DNA of 64,000 nucleotides from Ochotona curzoniae (taxonomy: Eukaryota; Chordata; Mammalia; Lagomorpha; Ochotonidae), in NCBI RefSeq assembly GCF_017591425.1, contig NW_024467106.1:25162501-25226500 (forward strand), written 5' to 3'. This document shows, one piece after another, positions 11,381 through 23,426 of the stretch. How positions within the stretch are numbered: the first letter of the stretch is position 1; each line of letters begins with the position of its first letter. Made by a program: the position numbers and the translations under genes. Under the pieces are notes generated by a model, which worked only from the letters and a program-made list of their open reading frames with translations, made no database searches and was not told the origin of the DNA.

Positions 11381-13794
11381 CATCTCTGCAAAAAGAAGTG
11401 ACTAATTGGCAGGGTTCTGTCAGACCAACTGATTCTCTGAGCTCACTGTTGGCTGTCATGCACTTTTTACCATTACAGAATGATCTAATACAGGTAGAGG
11501 TATTGGCGAAAGCAAAGGTCAAGGTACCCTGATATCTCTAAAATTACGAACACAACATTGGCCCTTTGTGCTTGTTGTAGAGGCTGCTAATCTTCAAAGA
11601 GCAATTTTCTTGACATGAATCCTCTCAATAAACAATATATGTCTGAAGTTTTAAAATACAGAATGTGGCTGTTAATGTGCTTGATGCTAAACAAAGTTAT
11701 CAACAACTACTAAACATATTCTTGCCTTTCATTCTATTTCTCAAGAGCAGGACAAAAAGGAGAGGGAAGTGAGAGTCCCTCCCTCTGCATAGCCCACCAC
11801 AGATTTTCATAGAGAAATGGGTGAAATCACTTCATAAAAAAAAAGATAATATCCACGTTAGCCCTGAGCTGTTTTTAACTCCTTTAGATGGTAAATCCAG
11901 AGAGTTTAATAAATCAATTAATGTCAGAAAGCATTCATATTAATTCAACCAGAAATTTTCCATCATTCATATCTCAATTTTAATATATATAAATCTTGAG
12001 CGATTAAACTGCTTATTTTAAAGAAAAAAATTCTTTAGGGGGAGATGTTGGCTTTATATCTTAATATTTTCAATGCTTCTAGCTGTCACGTGACTAGCTC
12101 AGGGCCTTGATTACATGGAAATTCTCGCATAGATGAAGTACACTTCAGCACAAATACTTCTCCCTGCATTAATCATGCTGGGTGAAGCTGGATGTGTTAA
12201 CATGAACGTAACCCTGTGATACTGGTGGCTTATCCTACACTAATCCTTGTTCTCTTTATAAAACAAAAAAGGCCAAACCCGATCTGCCTCTGCAAAGTTA
12301 AAGAATGAAATTCTCCCACTTACTCTTGGAAATAAATTGGCAAGAACAAAAACTGCCTAATAATCACAACAAAAGGACATGTACGATGCATAATTCAGAA
12401 CCTCTCAGTTTTCAAGAATATTTTTCCTTCAACAGTATAACTGACACCTCTTTAATTCTATATCAATTATTTTGTTTTTCAAGAGAACCCAAACGCATGC
12501 GTTTCTCAAGTAGTAGTGCTCTTATACCCTGCAGATGTGATAAAGGAACACCTTCCTCCGAAATACATCAAGAGAAAACCAAGGGAAATACGTTCTGAAG
12601 TGAGATAGTATGCATTGTTTCAGAATAGTAATATGTAAATTAATATATTTGCACTTAGGTAACTGGCGCACCTGTTATAATTTTATGACGATGCAGTAAA
12701 TCCTTTTGGAAATGTATTGCAATGTGTTATGAAAAGAACTGACACCATCAAAATATGGAAGAGTGTCTCACCATGAACAGAAACCCATGTGTGCAGAGCA
12801 AATCCTTTGTCGTTCCAGGAAACACTATTTTCTGCTGTACTGGGATTTCTTTCTGTATGACTACATTCTCTTCATTAGTAAAAGGCCATAGGTTGTATAC
12901 AAGCTAATATCACTAATATTTAATAACAGTGTCTTCATTTGAATTATGATGTCACATGACTTTAGGATACAGCAGAGTAAAAAGTTAAAGCCATAGTGCT
13001 TTAAGAGAGGATTAGTAGATTAACTGCACAAACACAGCTCATATCTGTGAATGGTAAATCATTCTTCTAATGCATTATGCATATACAGAGTTGATTAATT
13101 AATGAAATATCCCTTTGGTATTTGTTGGTTATCCACATAGTCTACTAGCTGTGGTCGGGACCACTGTTGCAACATAATTGGAGGCACACTGCCAAGTCAG
13201 TATCTTGTCACTTAATAAGCAAGAGTTATCCCTTGATCAGCATGGTAGGCTTATGACATAAAGTTTATGCCTCTTTACAGGAAATGGCAGAACACTCTGC
13301 AAAAAGGAAACCGGAAAAAAAGTAGTTATAAAACTCTAAGGGGCAATTAAAGATTTTAGAGCTTTCAAGAGACATAAAAAAATCAAGAGTTTTCAGCTGG
13401 TGATTTCTAAAAATTTTCATTGAAACTAAGGAAAGTTAGCAGCCTCTTTTATAAGGAAAAAAAAAGTCTCCGAATAATGGTTTTTTTCAAGATGAATTTT
13501 AAAATATTGAATCTATTATTTCCTTTTGTTCTTGGAGTGATGAATGAAACTTTTTTGTCCTCCCTCATCTCCTACCCAGTGAAAGCAGAAATACTCTGCA
13601 GCAAAATGAATCTGGAGACTACATACTGGCAAACAGATAGCTTCGCTTTGATATTGACAGTGATGCTCAATGCCCGTTCTTTACACAGAAGAGAAATTGT
13701 TTTTAAGGAGGACTTTCTATGTTGAAATTCAATGAGAACTCAAGTGTAAGATGACATATTTCCATATTTAACCTTTTTAATTTTTAATTATGAT
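11381..13794. other. AT-rich spacer
   Basis: Two open frames of about 100 codons (12305-12598 and 13420-13725, plus) show no recognisable domain, no splice or promoter context and AT-driven composition. I treat them as chance. No repeat was recognised. Confidence 0.55.
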
Positions 13795-14040
13795 TTTATA
13801 ATTTTAATTTGTTCAACAGAGAGGCAAAATCAGACAGATTTTTTTCATCTGCTAGTTAACTGTATAAGTGGTCTAAGTGAGGAACTCAGTCTTGGGCTCC
13901 CCGTTGGTCGGTAGGGCCCACGCACTGGAAGTTGAAATAAGAAGTCTAGCCAGAATTCAGACTTAAACACACCAATGTAAGATGTGGGTACGACAAGTGT
14001 CCTCTTAACCTTCGTCATGCCCACATTAAAAAAAAAAAAG
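13795..14040 (-). mobile_element. Old CSINE (internally deleted)
   Basis: Minus-strand CSINE blocks visible on the plus strand are 'agagaggcaaaatcagacag', 'tcatctgctagtt', 'tggaagttgaaataagaagt', 'gacttaaacacaccaatgta' and 'gtcctcttaacc', the last corresponding to the complement of the tRNA-like head. The central part is missing. It belongs to the older lagomorph subfamily. It is followed by a run of A and then by the TA microsatellite. Confidence 0.7.
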
Positions 14041-14058
14041 TATATATATATATATATA
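14041..14058. repeat. (TA)n microsatellite
   Basis: About nine TA units immediately follow a 12-base A run. Confidence 0.95.
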
Positions 14059-14983
14059 CAGTTTTATTGTTTATTACAAAGGTGAAAAGGTGAAGGGGTA
14101 ACTGATCCATATGGGCCTCTGATTAAGATGGGGAACAGAGGAAAGTGGGTGAAATAAATGCTTTAGTTTTCCCTTCTGTGCCTCAGGGGAGCAGGAGGAG
14201 GAGGCAAGAGGAGAGAAACTGTGGTACTCCTTGCTCTCACTCTACATCAGCTCCCAGGGACCAAAGCAGTCATGTGAAGTTGTTTTTCAGGCCCTTTGTC
14301 AGAAAGAATGTTCTAAGGGTGTAACTTAAGCAGTCTTGATTGCTCTTATTCCCGTATTTTAAAATCCTTTCAGAAATCTCTGAGAAAATACAGAGAGGGG
14401 CTTAATGTTGAATTATGAAGAGTACATTACTAAATCATTATGTAACTCTTTAGCTGTAATGGTTATATTATTGTAGTCTTGTCTTCTCAAAATTAACTAT
14501 GACATAGAACTTGCTTTAGCTAACACAAAATGTGAGTGAATTTATGCCTATTAAGGATTCACCTGAGCATGATACATGGCTTACTGTGCTTCAGCCTTGG
14601 CAATTATGAAGCTGTCAGACAAGGACACCCCTCTAGCCTAAATCCCTTTGTGACAATGATCAGCAATGACACAAAGTTAGGGATCCTAGAGTAAGCAAAA
14701 ATATGATTCTCAGCTACATTTAAGTTTCAAATAAAAACACTTATTAGCTTAGTTTATGCATATTCCATGCAACATTTGGCAAATTTCCATCTGAATCTAT
14801 TTTTCATCTTAAATTCAAACTTAACTGTAGGGCTTATCTTTTATTTACTAACTGAACACCTATGTTTATGTTCATCTCCAGACAGATACCGCTTAAAAAA
14901 AGAGTGAATGGATTGAATTAACCCATTGAGCTTTTGTAGTTTTTGCTGTTGCATTTTAGCTAGTTTATCTTTTTAAAATTTTT
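14059..14983. other. Spacer, nothing recognised
   Basis: It contains a short purine-rich stretch (GGAGGAGGAGG near 14192). No gene or repeat was identified. Confidence 0.5.
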
Positions 14984-15293
14984 TTAAAAAGATTTATTTT
15001 TTTTTATTGGAAAGTCAGATTTTCAGGGAGAAGATGAGACAGAAAGATCTGTCTGCTGGTTGATTCCCCAAGTGGCTACAACGGCCGGAACTTAGCCAAT
15101 CCGAAGCCAGGAGCTTCTTTCAGGTCTCCCGTACAGGCGCTGGTTCCCAAGGCTTTGGGCCTTTCTCTATTGCTTTCCCGGGACAAAAGCAGGGTGCAGG
15201 ATGGGAAGTGGAGCAGTTGGGACACAAATTGGTGCCCTTATTGGATCATAGCACATGCAAGGCAAGGACTTTAACCTACCGCGCTGGGTCCTT
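14984..15293 (-). mobile_element. CSINE, near full length
   Basis: Clear minus-strand copy: tail 'aaaaagattta', 'ttattggaaagtcag', 'acaacggccggaacttagcc', 'aatccgaagccaggagcttc', 'gctttcccgggacaaaagca' and head at 'taccgcgctgggtcc' near 15293. Possible imperfect target-site duplication: CTAGTTTATC on the left and CTAGTCTATA on the right. Confidence 0.92.
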
Positions 15294-16951
15294 TCTAGTC
15301 TATATTCACAAAATATGTGACTCTAATATATGACATATGCTAGGAATTACTACGTTTTTAGCAGCCAATCACTGTTTCATAAATTTATGTACAATCTGCT
15401 ATTTTTACAATAGAATATGAAGTTTTCTATTAAATATGGAAATAATGATTATGTCTTTCAAGAGATGGCTTTGCACTTTAATCTCATGGTTAAAAAAGGC
15501 CTTCAGATCCATGAAGGATATTTTGCATCAATAGATGACAAATATATTTGGAAAAAAATATATAAACTACCGCCAATCATATTGGCCTTTTGGAGATGGC
15601 AATACAATTTACAATGAATAGTTATAATTGTAATTCCAGATGGAATAGAGAGAATTGGTTCACCAAGAAGACATTTTACCCAAGGATATCTTATAGGTAC
15701 TCATCGAATAAAGTCTGACTCAGCCAAGAAAAATAATTGTCCTACCATTAATTACTCAAAGGTAACCTGTGACCCTTGTGGCTTTCAGCACACATGAGCA
15801 TGGTGGCATCTGTCCTTATTTGTACAATTATTTTGTATTCCTCACACTAAGCGTTGTTGAAATAAGATTTCATCTATTTCACATGCACTTGGGAAGAAAA
15901 AACTTGCAGAAAATCTGAAATATGGAAAAATTTAGCCACCGATAATTGTTTCTAAATATATTTACTAGAAAAATGTTTCATTCTTGCTACCCACAACCAA
16001 TTTTATTTCCTTCTAATAGGAAAATCAACAACACATTTCATGGGAGACGAAAACTTAAGGCCTTATCAAAATTTTGCAGGACTTTTTTAGAAATGTAGAG
16101 TAAGACACTTTCAGAATCACACATGTTTTTAATAGTTAATGAATTCAATCATCATCTCTGGTAAGCCACATAATGAGCAAGTGTCTTTCAAAATTGTAGT
16201 GGGTTGCCATGGTAGTGTATCATGCTTCAACTCTTACAAGAATTTCAGGAGAACTGCGTATTAAAAGCGGCTGAGTATGTATACAAGTATAATTCTTATT
16301 CCAGGTTATCTCACTTATTATAGAGTTAAAAGAAAAAAAAAACAGGTTCAATTGTTTACAACATACTCTTTTGTGTTAACTGAATCTCTACATATTTGAA
16401 TCCAAAACAATGATTATATTTTAATAAAAAGCTAAAAACAACAGTGTTTGTCATTAAGTCTCATGCTTTGCCTAAGCAATTTACTGGAAGAACTAAGATG
16501 TAGTTAATGATTGAAATGGATTTCTCTCTATCTATGAGCGTATCGGTTTCTCCATTTGAAAAGTAAATGCTTTGTTAATGGGGAAATAATCAACATCACT
16601 AAGATATATTTAGTTAAGGGATCTTTATCCTCTGCTCAGGATAAAAATAGACTGAGATACATTTCTTCACAAAGTTATCCTTGATATTTCTCAATTATGT
16701 CTTGGAATTTTGCTCTTTTCTTCATTTTGGATATTTTGAAAGAAAAATAACCTACATATTTCTGACTTCCAGATCCAATGATTTTAGTGTTTCTAATTTT
16801 CACTTTATTTTGCTTTTATTTGTTTTTAAACACCAAATTGAAATGCATACAATATTACATCCCACTTTTGTATTTCATGGAAAAATATGAATATATGGCA
16901 TATACATACAAGTTTCTATACTGCAATGTTGCAGATTAAGCATAATTTACT
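15294..16951. other. AT-rich spacer
   Basis: Around 15650-15700 the phrase 'ggttcaccaagaagacattt' resembles part of mammalian L1 ORF2, but the match is too short to annotate. Otherwise nothing was recognised. Confidence 0.45.
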
Positions 16952-17213
16952 TTTTAAAGACCTGTTTATTTAGTTGAACATCAGGGTTTACAGTGAGAAA
17001 TGGAGAGGCAGAAAAACAGTAAGGTCTTTCATTTGCTGGTCCTTGTTCCTTTTGGCTACAGTGGCAAGGGCTTGGCCATGCTAAAGTCTGAAGACAGGAA
17101 TTTCTTCCAGGCGCCCCGTGTGGATTCAAGCATCTGATTCTAAGGCCATTAACAGGAAACTAGTTTAGAAACTCTGCCCAAATGAGATACTGCCATGTAT
17201 GCCACAGCTTTAC
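16952..17213 (-). mobile_element. Old, diverged CSINE
   Basis: The minus-strand order is kept: 'tttaaagacctgtttattta', 'tttacagtgagaaatggaga', 'ggctacagtggcaagggctt', 'gaagacaggaatttcttcca' and, near the 5' end, 'cccaaatgagatactgccat'. It is diverged and partly rearranged. Confidence 0.7.
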
Positions 17214-17379
17214 CCTTGGATTTCCAAAGATAGGCTGTATAATTTACTTCCTAAATTTCACACTGAAGAATATTTGCAGAATTCTGAAGTTACAAAATAT
17301 GCTGTACAAACACAAATATTCAACACAAAATCTCTTCTTAGGTATACTATAAAAGAAACCACTGAAAAGATAATTCAGC

Positions 17380-17665
17380 GCCCAAAACAATGACCTAGTG
17401 GTTGAATCCTGGCCTTGTATGTTCTGAGATCCCCTATGGGTGCTGGTTCATGCTCTGGCCACTGCACTTCCCACCCAGTTCCCACTTGTGGCCCTGGAGA
17501 GCAGTAGAAGAGAGCATCCACGTGAGAGACACAGAGAGAGCTCCTACCTTCAGACTGGCTCAGCTACAGCCATTGCAGCCACTCAGGAAGCTAATCATCC
17601 AACAGAAGATCTTTCCCTCTGGCTCTCCTCTCTGTAAATCTGCTATACCCATACAAATAAATAAC
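17380..17665 (+). mobile_element. CSINE
   Basis: Plus-strand blocks are 'caatgacctagtggttgaat', 'gagatcccctatgggtgctg', 'cacttcccacccagttccc', 'cagactggctcagctacagc', 'catccaacagaagatctttc' and the tail 'acaaataaataacc'. The middle is compressed compared with full copies. Confidence 0.88.
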
Positions 17666-18276
17666 CTTAACCTTATCTATAGATATACTCAGGTTAAGAT
17701 TTTAGATTAGTATTCTATACTGACTTCTAAAGGGTTGGAAGCAGTTTAAATTCCTAACTTAGAGTGGAAAGTATTTATGTCTATTGTCCACAACATTGGC
17801 TTTCAGATTTTTGTGCAGCATGTTGCAATATAATATTACTTACTGATATTTCTAATGTTTCATTATTTAAGTGAGAGAGCGCTAGAAGATGCCAGGGTGA
17901 TTTTCTTCTCATTCATTTTATATTGTATCTATCTATGGCGACTTCATATTATTTAAATGCTTATCTAATTAATTAATAAAAGTTACAAGATCTTGAATAA
18001 TTCAGTGGGAAATTAAGAATTTAAAGTTCCCGTTAAGAAATCACCAACTTTTTAAATGTGTTTTAATTCTTACTTTTACCAGAATAGCTCAGTGTAAGGC
18101 ACACATTCCTCTATTTATTTGTAAGATTTATACAGTTACTAGCTGTCTTACTTTGCTGGGCGACAGTTTAAGTTCACTTATATTTTATCTTTTCTTTCCC
18201 CTTATTCTTTTTAAAGTTTATTAGCTACAATATTATTTTTATTTCCTTCATTTTATTTTTTATGTAATAGCATTTC
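17666..18276. other. AT-rich spacer
   Basis: A weak MIR-like phrase (ACTAGCTGTCTTACTTTGCTGGG near 18138) was seen but is not enough to call. Nothing else was recognised. Confidence 0.5.
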
Positions 18277-18600
18277 TGCCTGGTGCTGTGGCTTAACAGG
18301 CTAATCCTCCACCTTCAAGTGCTGGGATCCCATTTGGGTGCCTGATTGTGTCCTGGCTGCTCTACTTCCCATCCAGCTCCCTGCTTGTAGCCTGGGAAAG
18401 CAGCAGAGGATGGCTCAAGGCTTCGAGACCCTGCAACGACGTGTGGGTCTGGAAGAAGCCCCTGACTGCTGGCTTCAGATTAACTCAGCTCCAGCCACTG
18501 TGGCCACTTGGGGAGTGAACCAGTGGACAGATGATCTTTCCCTCTCTGTCTCTTCTTCTCCCTGCATTCCTGCCTTTCTAATAAAAATAAATAAAACATT
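18277..18600 (+). mobile_element. CSINE, full length
   Basis: Head GCCTGGTGCTGTGGCTTAAC, then 'gctgggatcccatttgggtg', 'cttcccatccagctccctgc', 'gcctgggaaagcagcagagg', 'ggccacttggggagtgaacc', a CT-rich segment and tail ATAAAAATAAATAAAAC. It is moderately diverged. Confidence 0.95.
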
Positions 18601-18687
18601 AACAAATTATGAGATAAAGTTACCAATTTTTGACTCCTAAGGAAATGTCTCTACTGAATCACCAAAAGATAGCATAATCCTTTAAAA

Positions 18688-18975
18688 TATACCTTGTGAC
18701 ATAATGGGTTAAGCTGTGACTTGTGACACTGGCATCTTTTAGAGAATCAGTTCATGTCCCAGCTTCTCAACTTCTTATCTGACTCCCTGCAACTACACCT
18801 GATAAGGCTGCAGAAGGTGGTGAAGGGCTTGGGTCTTTGACACCCATGTGGAAGCCAGTACGGGGTTTGCCTTGGTCTAGACCTGGTTCGTTCAGCCATC
18901 CGTGGAATGAACATGTGGATGGAAGCTCACTGTCTTTCTTTCCTTCTCTATCACTCTGCCTTTCAAATAAAGGGT
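18688..18975 (+). mobile_element. Old CSINE
   Basis: 'ccttgtgacataatgggtta' corresponds to the degraded tRNA-like head. 'agttcatgtcccagcttctc', 'gactccctgcaactacacct', 'acccatgtggaagccagta' and 'ctctgcctttcaaataaagg' follow in the correct order. It belongs to the older subfamily by its 3' end (CTGCCTTTCAAATAAA). Confidence 0.8.
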
Positions 18976-19602
18976 TCTCCCACTTACACTGACTCTCTTA
19001 TGAATCAAACATGTTTGTCAAGCTTAACACATACCTATCTTTTGACAACTGTCAAGGTAAATTTTCTCGACAACTACCACGCTGTTAGCATTGATAACAA
19101 AACAGGTAGCTCTAACGGTCCTTTGTTTATTCCTCATGGTTATGTTTTACTATCTTTTATTTAGTATCTGCATAATGCCCAGTTAACCTTGATTATATTT
19201 ATAAAACCAATTGAACTTGGTTGCTTCAAAAACTGATCTTTGTTAGATTTTCATTTTAGTGATACACTATTTTAAATAAAACAATTGGAGTTTGCTTTGC
19301 ATATCTATTACTCCAAAACTAATTATGCTAAAACATAGTATCTTAAAAGGCCTTTTGTCCAATTTAACTTTTGAAGGGTCCAATATCTCAGGTGACAACC
19401 AGGGCCACATTCTTCCTAAGACAACATGAGCTGTACAGGGGCCTCCAAGCTCATGCTGGTAGTTGATTAATGTCTTCAGTTTCCTGGCAATTGGCAGAGT
19501 GTTTTTTACTACATGCACTTCTCTACAATTTGCTTAGAACTTGGTGGGTTACTTTCCCTGAGTAATATCAAAATGAAAGCTAGAGCTTCTCAGTAAATAC
19601 TT
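18976..19602. other. Spacer, nothing recognised
   Basis: Short open frames only, and no recognised repeat. Confidence 0.5.
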
Positions 19603-19949
19603 TTTAAAAAAATTTATGTATTTTTATCTATTTATTTATTTAATGCAAAGTCAGATACACAGAGAGAAGGAGAGACAGTGAGGAAGATCTTCCATCTGAT
19701 AATTCAATCCCCATGTGACTGCAATGGCCAGAGCTGAGCTGATACGAAGCCAGAAGCCTGGAGACTCTTCCGGGACTCCCACACAGGTGTACGGCCCCAA
19801 GATTTTGGGCAGTGCTCAACTGCTCTGCCAGTCCACAAGCAGGGAGCTGAATAAGAAGCAGGACTTCCAGGAGTAGAACTGGCATCCATATAGGATTACA
19901 GCATGTAGAAGGCGAGGACTTTAGCTGCTAAGCTACCACGCTGGGCCCT
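19603..19949 (-). mobile_element. CSINE, full length
   Basis: Minus-strand copy with a T-rich tail (TTATCTATTTATTTATTTAA), 'aagtcagatacacagagaga', 'agatcttccatctgataatt', 'gcaatggccagagctgagct', 'caagcagggagctgaataag' and head 'accacgctgggccc' ending at 19949. With the plus copy at 20078-20395 it forms an inverted pair about 130 bp apart. Confidence 0.95.
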
Positions 19950-20077
19950 TCAGTAACTAATTTTGAAAGCAAATTTTCCAGTATATTTTGGTGATCACTT
20001 GGGTAAACCCCAGTAACATGGAGAAGGGCCAGAGATAAAGGCATCAGTATCAGCTAGTATGGATGGAGAGAATGGTA

Positions 20078-20395
20078 GGGCTAGTGTTGTGGAACACATA
20101 GTAGACTATGTGGGGCAGGCATCCCTTCCATGCACTGATCAGGTACATGTTTAATCCAGCATTGTGTCTATGGCCTCAGAAAGCAACGGAGAATGACTCA
20201 AGTCTTTGGACCCCTGTACCCACACGGGAGGTCTGGAGGAGGCTCCTGGGTCCTGGGTCCTTGCTCCAGGCTTCTTCTTTCAGATTGGCTTAGCTGGAGC
20301 CAATGTGCTCATTTGGGGGTTCTATAAACAAGCAGATCAGTGAGCCCCCTCTTTCTGTCTCTCATTCTCTAACTCTGCCTTTAAATTAATAAAAT
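20078..20395 (+). mobile_element. Old CSINE
   Basis: Visible blocks are 'ggtagggctagtgttgtgga', 'aagcaacggagaatgactca', 'tttggacccctgtacccaca', 'cagattggcttagctggagc', 'tgctcatttgggggttctat' and 'taactctgcctttaaattaa'. It is diverged but in the right order. Confidence 0.82.
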
Positions 20396-20773
20396 TATTT
20401 TACTTTCTAAATTAAAATTATTTTAATTTTATTTAACTATAATCAATTATAAAACAATAAATAAATTAAAAATATATGAATGATTTATAAAAATTGTAAT
20501 GAATTTAAATTACAATAGATTTAATTTAGTTTGTTGATTTTAATAGATTTGATCTTTTAAAAAGAAAGCAGCGGTGATTTAAATAAGAATGGAGCTGTTT
20601 TAAATAAGAATGGAAACTATGAAGATCCAATAGAATAAAGCTAGTGAATTATAAGAATAAAGTATATAGACATGATAGACAACACCCCACCAAATAAAGA
20701 GAGAAAGATAAAATATAATAAAATAATACTAAATTTGAAAAATATGAAAAAGAGACTTAAAATCAAGATAGGA
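20396..20773. repeat. Very AT-rich tract with a 21-bp tandem duplication
   Basis: Extreme AT content follows the SINE tail. It includes the exact 16-bp word TTTAAATAAGAATGGA at 20578-20593 and again at 20599-20614 (period 21 bp). Confidence 0.7.
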
Positions 20774-21098
20774 GAACCCAGCACCATGGCCTACTGGCTA
20801 AAGTCCTTGCCTTGCAGGTGCCAGGATCCCATATGGGTGCCAGTTTGTAAGGCCCTCTCCAATTCCTATCCAGCTCCCTGGGTGTGGCCTGGGAAAGCAG
20901 GCCACGATGGCCCAAAGCCTTGGGACTCTGCACTTACCTAGGAGACCCAGAGAATTCTCCTGGCTCCTGGTTTTAAATCAGCTCAGCTCTGGCCATTGCA
21001 ACTACTTGGAGAGTGAGCCATCCGATGGAAGATCTATCTCTTTTTCTCTCTCTGTAAATCTAACTTTCCAATAAAAATAAATAAATCTTTAAGAAATC
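20774..21098 (+). mobile_element. Young CSINE, full length
   Basis: Head 'acccagcaccatggcctact', 'ggctaaagtccttgccttgc', 'gccaggatcccatatgggtg', 'cctgggaaagcaggccacga', 'aagccttgggactctgcact', 'gagccatccgatggaagatc' and a perfect young tail AATAAAAATAAATAAATCTT. The target-site duplication is not clear (AAATCAA shared on both sides). Confidence 0.95.
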
Positions 21099-21329
21099 AA
21101 CAGAGGCTATAACAAATACAATAGACTCATGAGTCATTTATGTAGATTATAAATTGGAAAAATCTCTTAAAAGAAACTGGCAAAATGATATATGCTTAAT
21201 TTGGCTTTGATTGATGGTCCAAATGTTTGGCTCTTTATTGGTAAAAGAGGAAATTCTAGTTCTGCATGTGGTCCACATTGACAGGGTTTGTCGTTTATAA
21301 TGAGTAACAGTATGAGTTATTCTTACTCT

Positions 21330-21800
21330 GACACCATTTCAATAGAGAAGTGATATTTAGCTACTGCCCTGTGGGAATGAAGTCCTCGGTCCCTATTTGG
21401 AGTCCTGTCCACTGCCGCGAGTGTGGCAGAACTACTTCTTGTCAAGCAAGTCTGAAAGCCCCATATCCACCCATGGTCCTCTCTGATAACATCCTAATAA
21501 GTGTGTTGGGATGTCTCATTGCAGTGTTTAGAACGTAGGCGTTCAGGCTTCTCCTATGGCCACCGGTGTTGTGGGCAGGGATTAAGCCAACAGTTTCGGT
21601 GTTTTTGGCTGGTATAGGGTGATCTTACCTAAAATAGTTTTGTCTTTCTAATTCGCCTCTTCCCCTGTTCCTTTGTCTGGAAGGATTAGCTGCTTTATTC
21701 CTGTGCTTGTTTTCATCTGCATCCTTTTGGATGTACATATATATATTTTTTTTCTGTTTCACCTCCATATCTAGGACAAATAAGACAAAATAAAACCCAG
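21330..21800. other. Unclassified CpG- and GC-richer block
   Basis: About 470 bp with GC and CpG density well above the surroundings (GCCGCGAG, GAACGTAGGCG, CACCGGTG, TTTCGGTG, ATTCGCC). The right end becomes T-rich, then A-rich (AAGACAAAATAAAACCC). It has no recognised coding content. A comparatively recent mobile element, such as an LTR or an L1 UTR, is the simplest idea, but neither strand gave a family I can name. Confidence 0.35.
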
Positions 21801-22689
21801 ATAAATCATGTACTTGGAATTTGCAGGCCCCAAGTTCCTATGCGACCGAATTTATTTTCTTTGTCTTTCAGATATTCATAAAATTGATGTGTTCTAAATT
21901 TTTAGTAGTTATTAATAAGGGAAAGTGTGCTCTAAGTTTTAAAATGATAAACCTTGCCTGCATGCTTATCTGCTATCTTAATCAACTCCCTATAATGAAA
22001 CATTGACGTGCCATTCTAGCCATAGAAATCTCTTTATGAAAACATTTGATTCCTGAATTCTTAACAGAATCCTGATTAATTAAGCATTTTCTGAAATCTT
22101 CATGTGCATGTGATTCACTTTGTCTTAGAGCTAATAGGATGTATAAATAGGGCATCCAATACATGCAAGTCATGGAAGAACTTTCTATTGTTAATGACTA
22201 TGTTAGGCACAGATTTGTGAATGTGACATCAGGGAAAGTCAGTGACAGACATTTAGAAAAGGTTTCCTAAATTCTGTAACAGAAAGAATACTACTAGGTG
22301 TGAATGTTACCTGGGATTGCTGAACCAACATTGTTAGGAAAAATGTGCAAGGGATAACATAGGGGAAAATATAAAGAACACAAGATTTTGACAAGTTCAT
22401 TCAGGAATAGCTATAACCTTCTATAAAGTCATCCTCCTTTTAGAGCTTATACTTTATTATATAACTTTATTGAATGTTGATATTACTTTGAATTAATATC
22501 TCTCACCACTGAAAGTGGTGACTTCAAAAGCTACCAGTCATGACTTTTTGAAGAAAGCAAGTAATTATACAAGAAAATTAGTGATTAGTATCTTCCTTAT
22601 CATTACAACCTAACACAAAGTCAATGAAAAACATAGTTACTGAGTCAATTTTACTTTCATAAATCACACATATAATGTACGATCATTCT
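21801..22689. other. AT-rich spacer
   Basis: Nothing recognised. Confidence 0.5.
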
Positions 22690-22830
22690 CACTGCATTTT
22701 ATAGAGAATGGACACTGGGATTGGGGAAGAAGAGATTTATTTGAGCGCACACAGACTTGATTGTCAGATTGAAATTCAAGCCAGGGCTTGTGGTCTGAAT
22801 TTTGTAATGTTGGTTATCATATGTACAGAT
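22690..22830 (+). mobile_element. MIR (ancient mammalian SINE)
   Basis: In order it shows 'gcattttatagagaatggac', corresponding to the MIR 'cattttacagatgaggaaac' core, then 'gcacacagacttgattgtca', 'gattgaaattcaagccaggg' and 'cttgtggtctgaattt'. This is the usual MIR 3' half. It is highly diverged, as expected for an ancient repeat. Confidence 0.7.
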
Positions 22831-23039
22831 TCCAATCAGTCTCACAAGCCTCAGTTAACTTTTTGGTAAAGATGTATGTAAACGTATAAACCGAGGAATT
22901 GGAATCAGCATAGTATTCTCTAGGGAGTCAGAATTAATCTTCTTCCATGGATGTATTTTTCTTTAATGGTTCTGCATATGCAGCGAAGAACCTTGGGGGA
23001 ATGCTAACTGTTCTTGGGGGAACACACTAACGAATGAAC

Positions 23040-23190
23040 AGCTGGAAGGCAATGGGACTTGGCAAGCGGAACAGCAGGCGAGAGAACAAGGGACCGATAT
23101 TCAAATCCCATTTCCCACTCCTAAAGAGAGTGACCTTGAATAAATTCCTGTGCTTGGTGAGCCTGTGCCCCAGAAGACACCAACACAGGA
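23040..23190 (-). mobile_element. MIR
   Basis: 'gaccgatattcaaatcccat', 'gagtgaccttgaataaattc' and 'ctgtgcttggtgagcctgtg' are collinear with the complement of the MIR core (ATTCAAATCC...GTGACCTTG...TTC...GAGCCT). Confidence 0.7.
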
Positions 23191-23214
23191 ACTGAGTATT
23201 AAGTTTGATGTACA

Positions 23215-23300
23215 TTTACTGTGTCTGTATAGCTATATACTTCATCTATGTATCTACATACTTCATTTACTCTATTTATATATCTATATACTTCATGGCT
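23215..23300. repeat. Degenerate TATC/ACTTCAT tandem tract
   Basis: The words CTATATACTTCAT and CTACATACTTCAT recur several times within about 80 bp. It is a degenerate minisatellite-like tract. Confidence 0.6.
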
Positions 23301-23426
23301 GCTTCTGTAGAAAACCGTGGAAACTTAAAAATGTTTGCCAATGACAATTGTTTGTGGCCTCTTATCCCATGCAGTATGTAGCTTTTTATTGTTCAAGTAA
23401 AATTTGGAAAAGGCATTCCCAATGGC

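Noticed and set aside
12305..13725. Two plus-strand frames of about 100 codons
   Set aside because: No domain, no start or splice context and AT-biased composition. Frames of this length are expected by chance in 64 kb.
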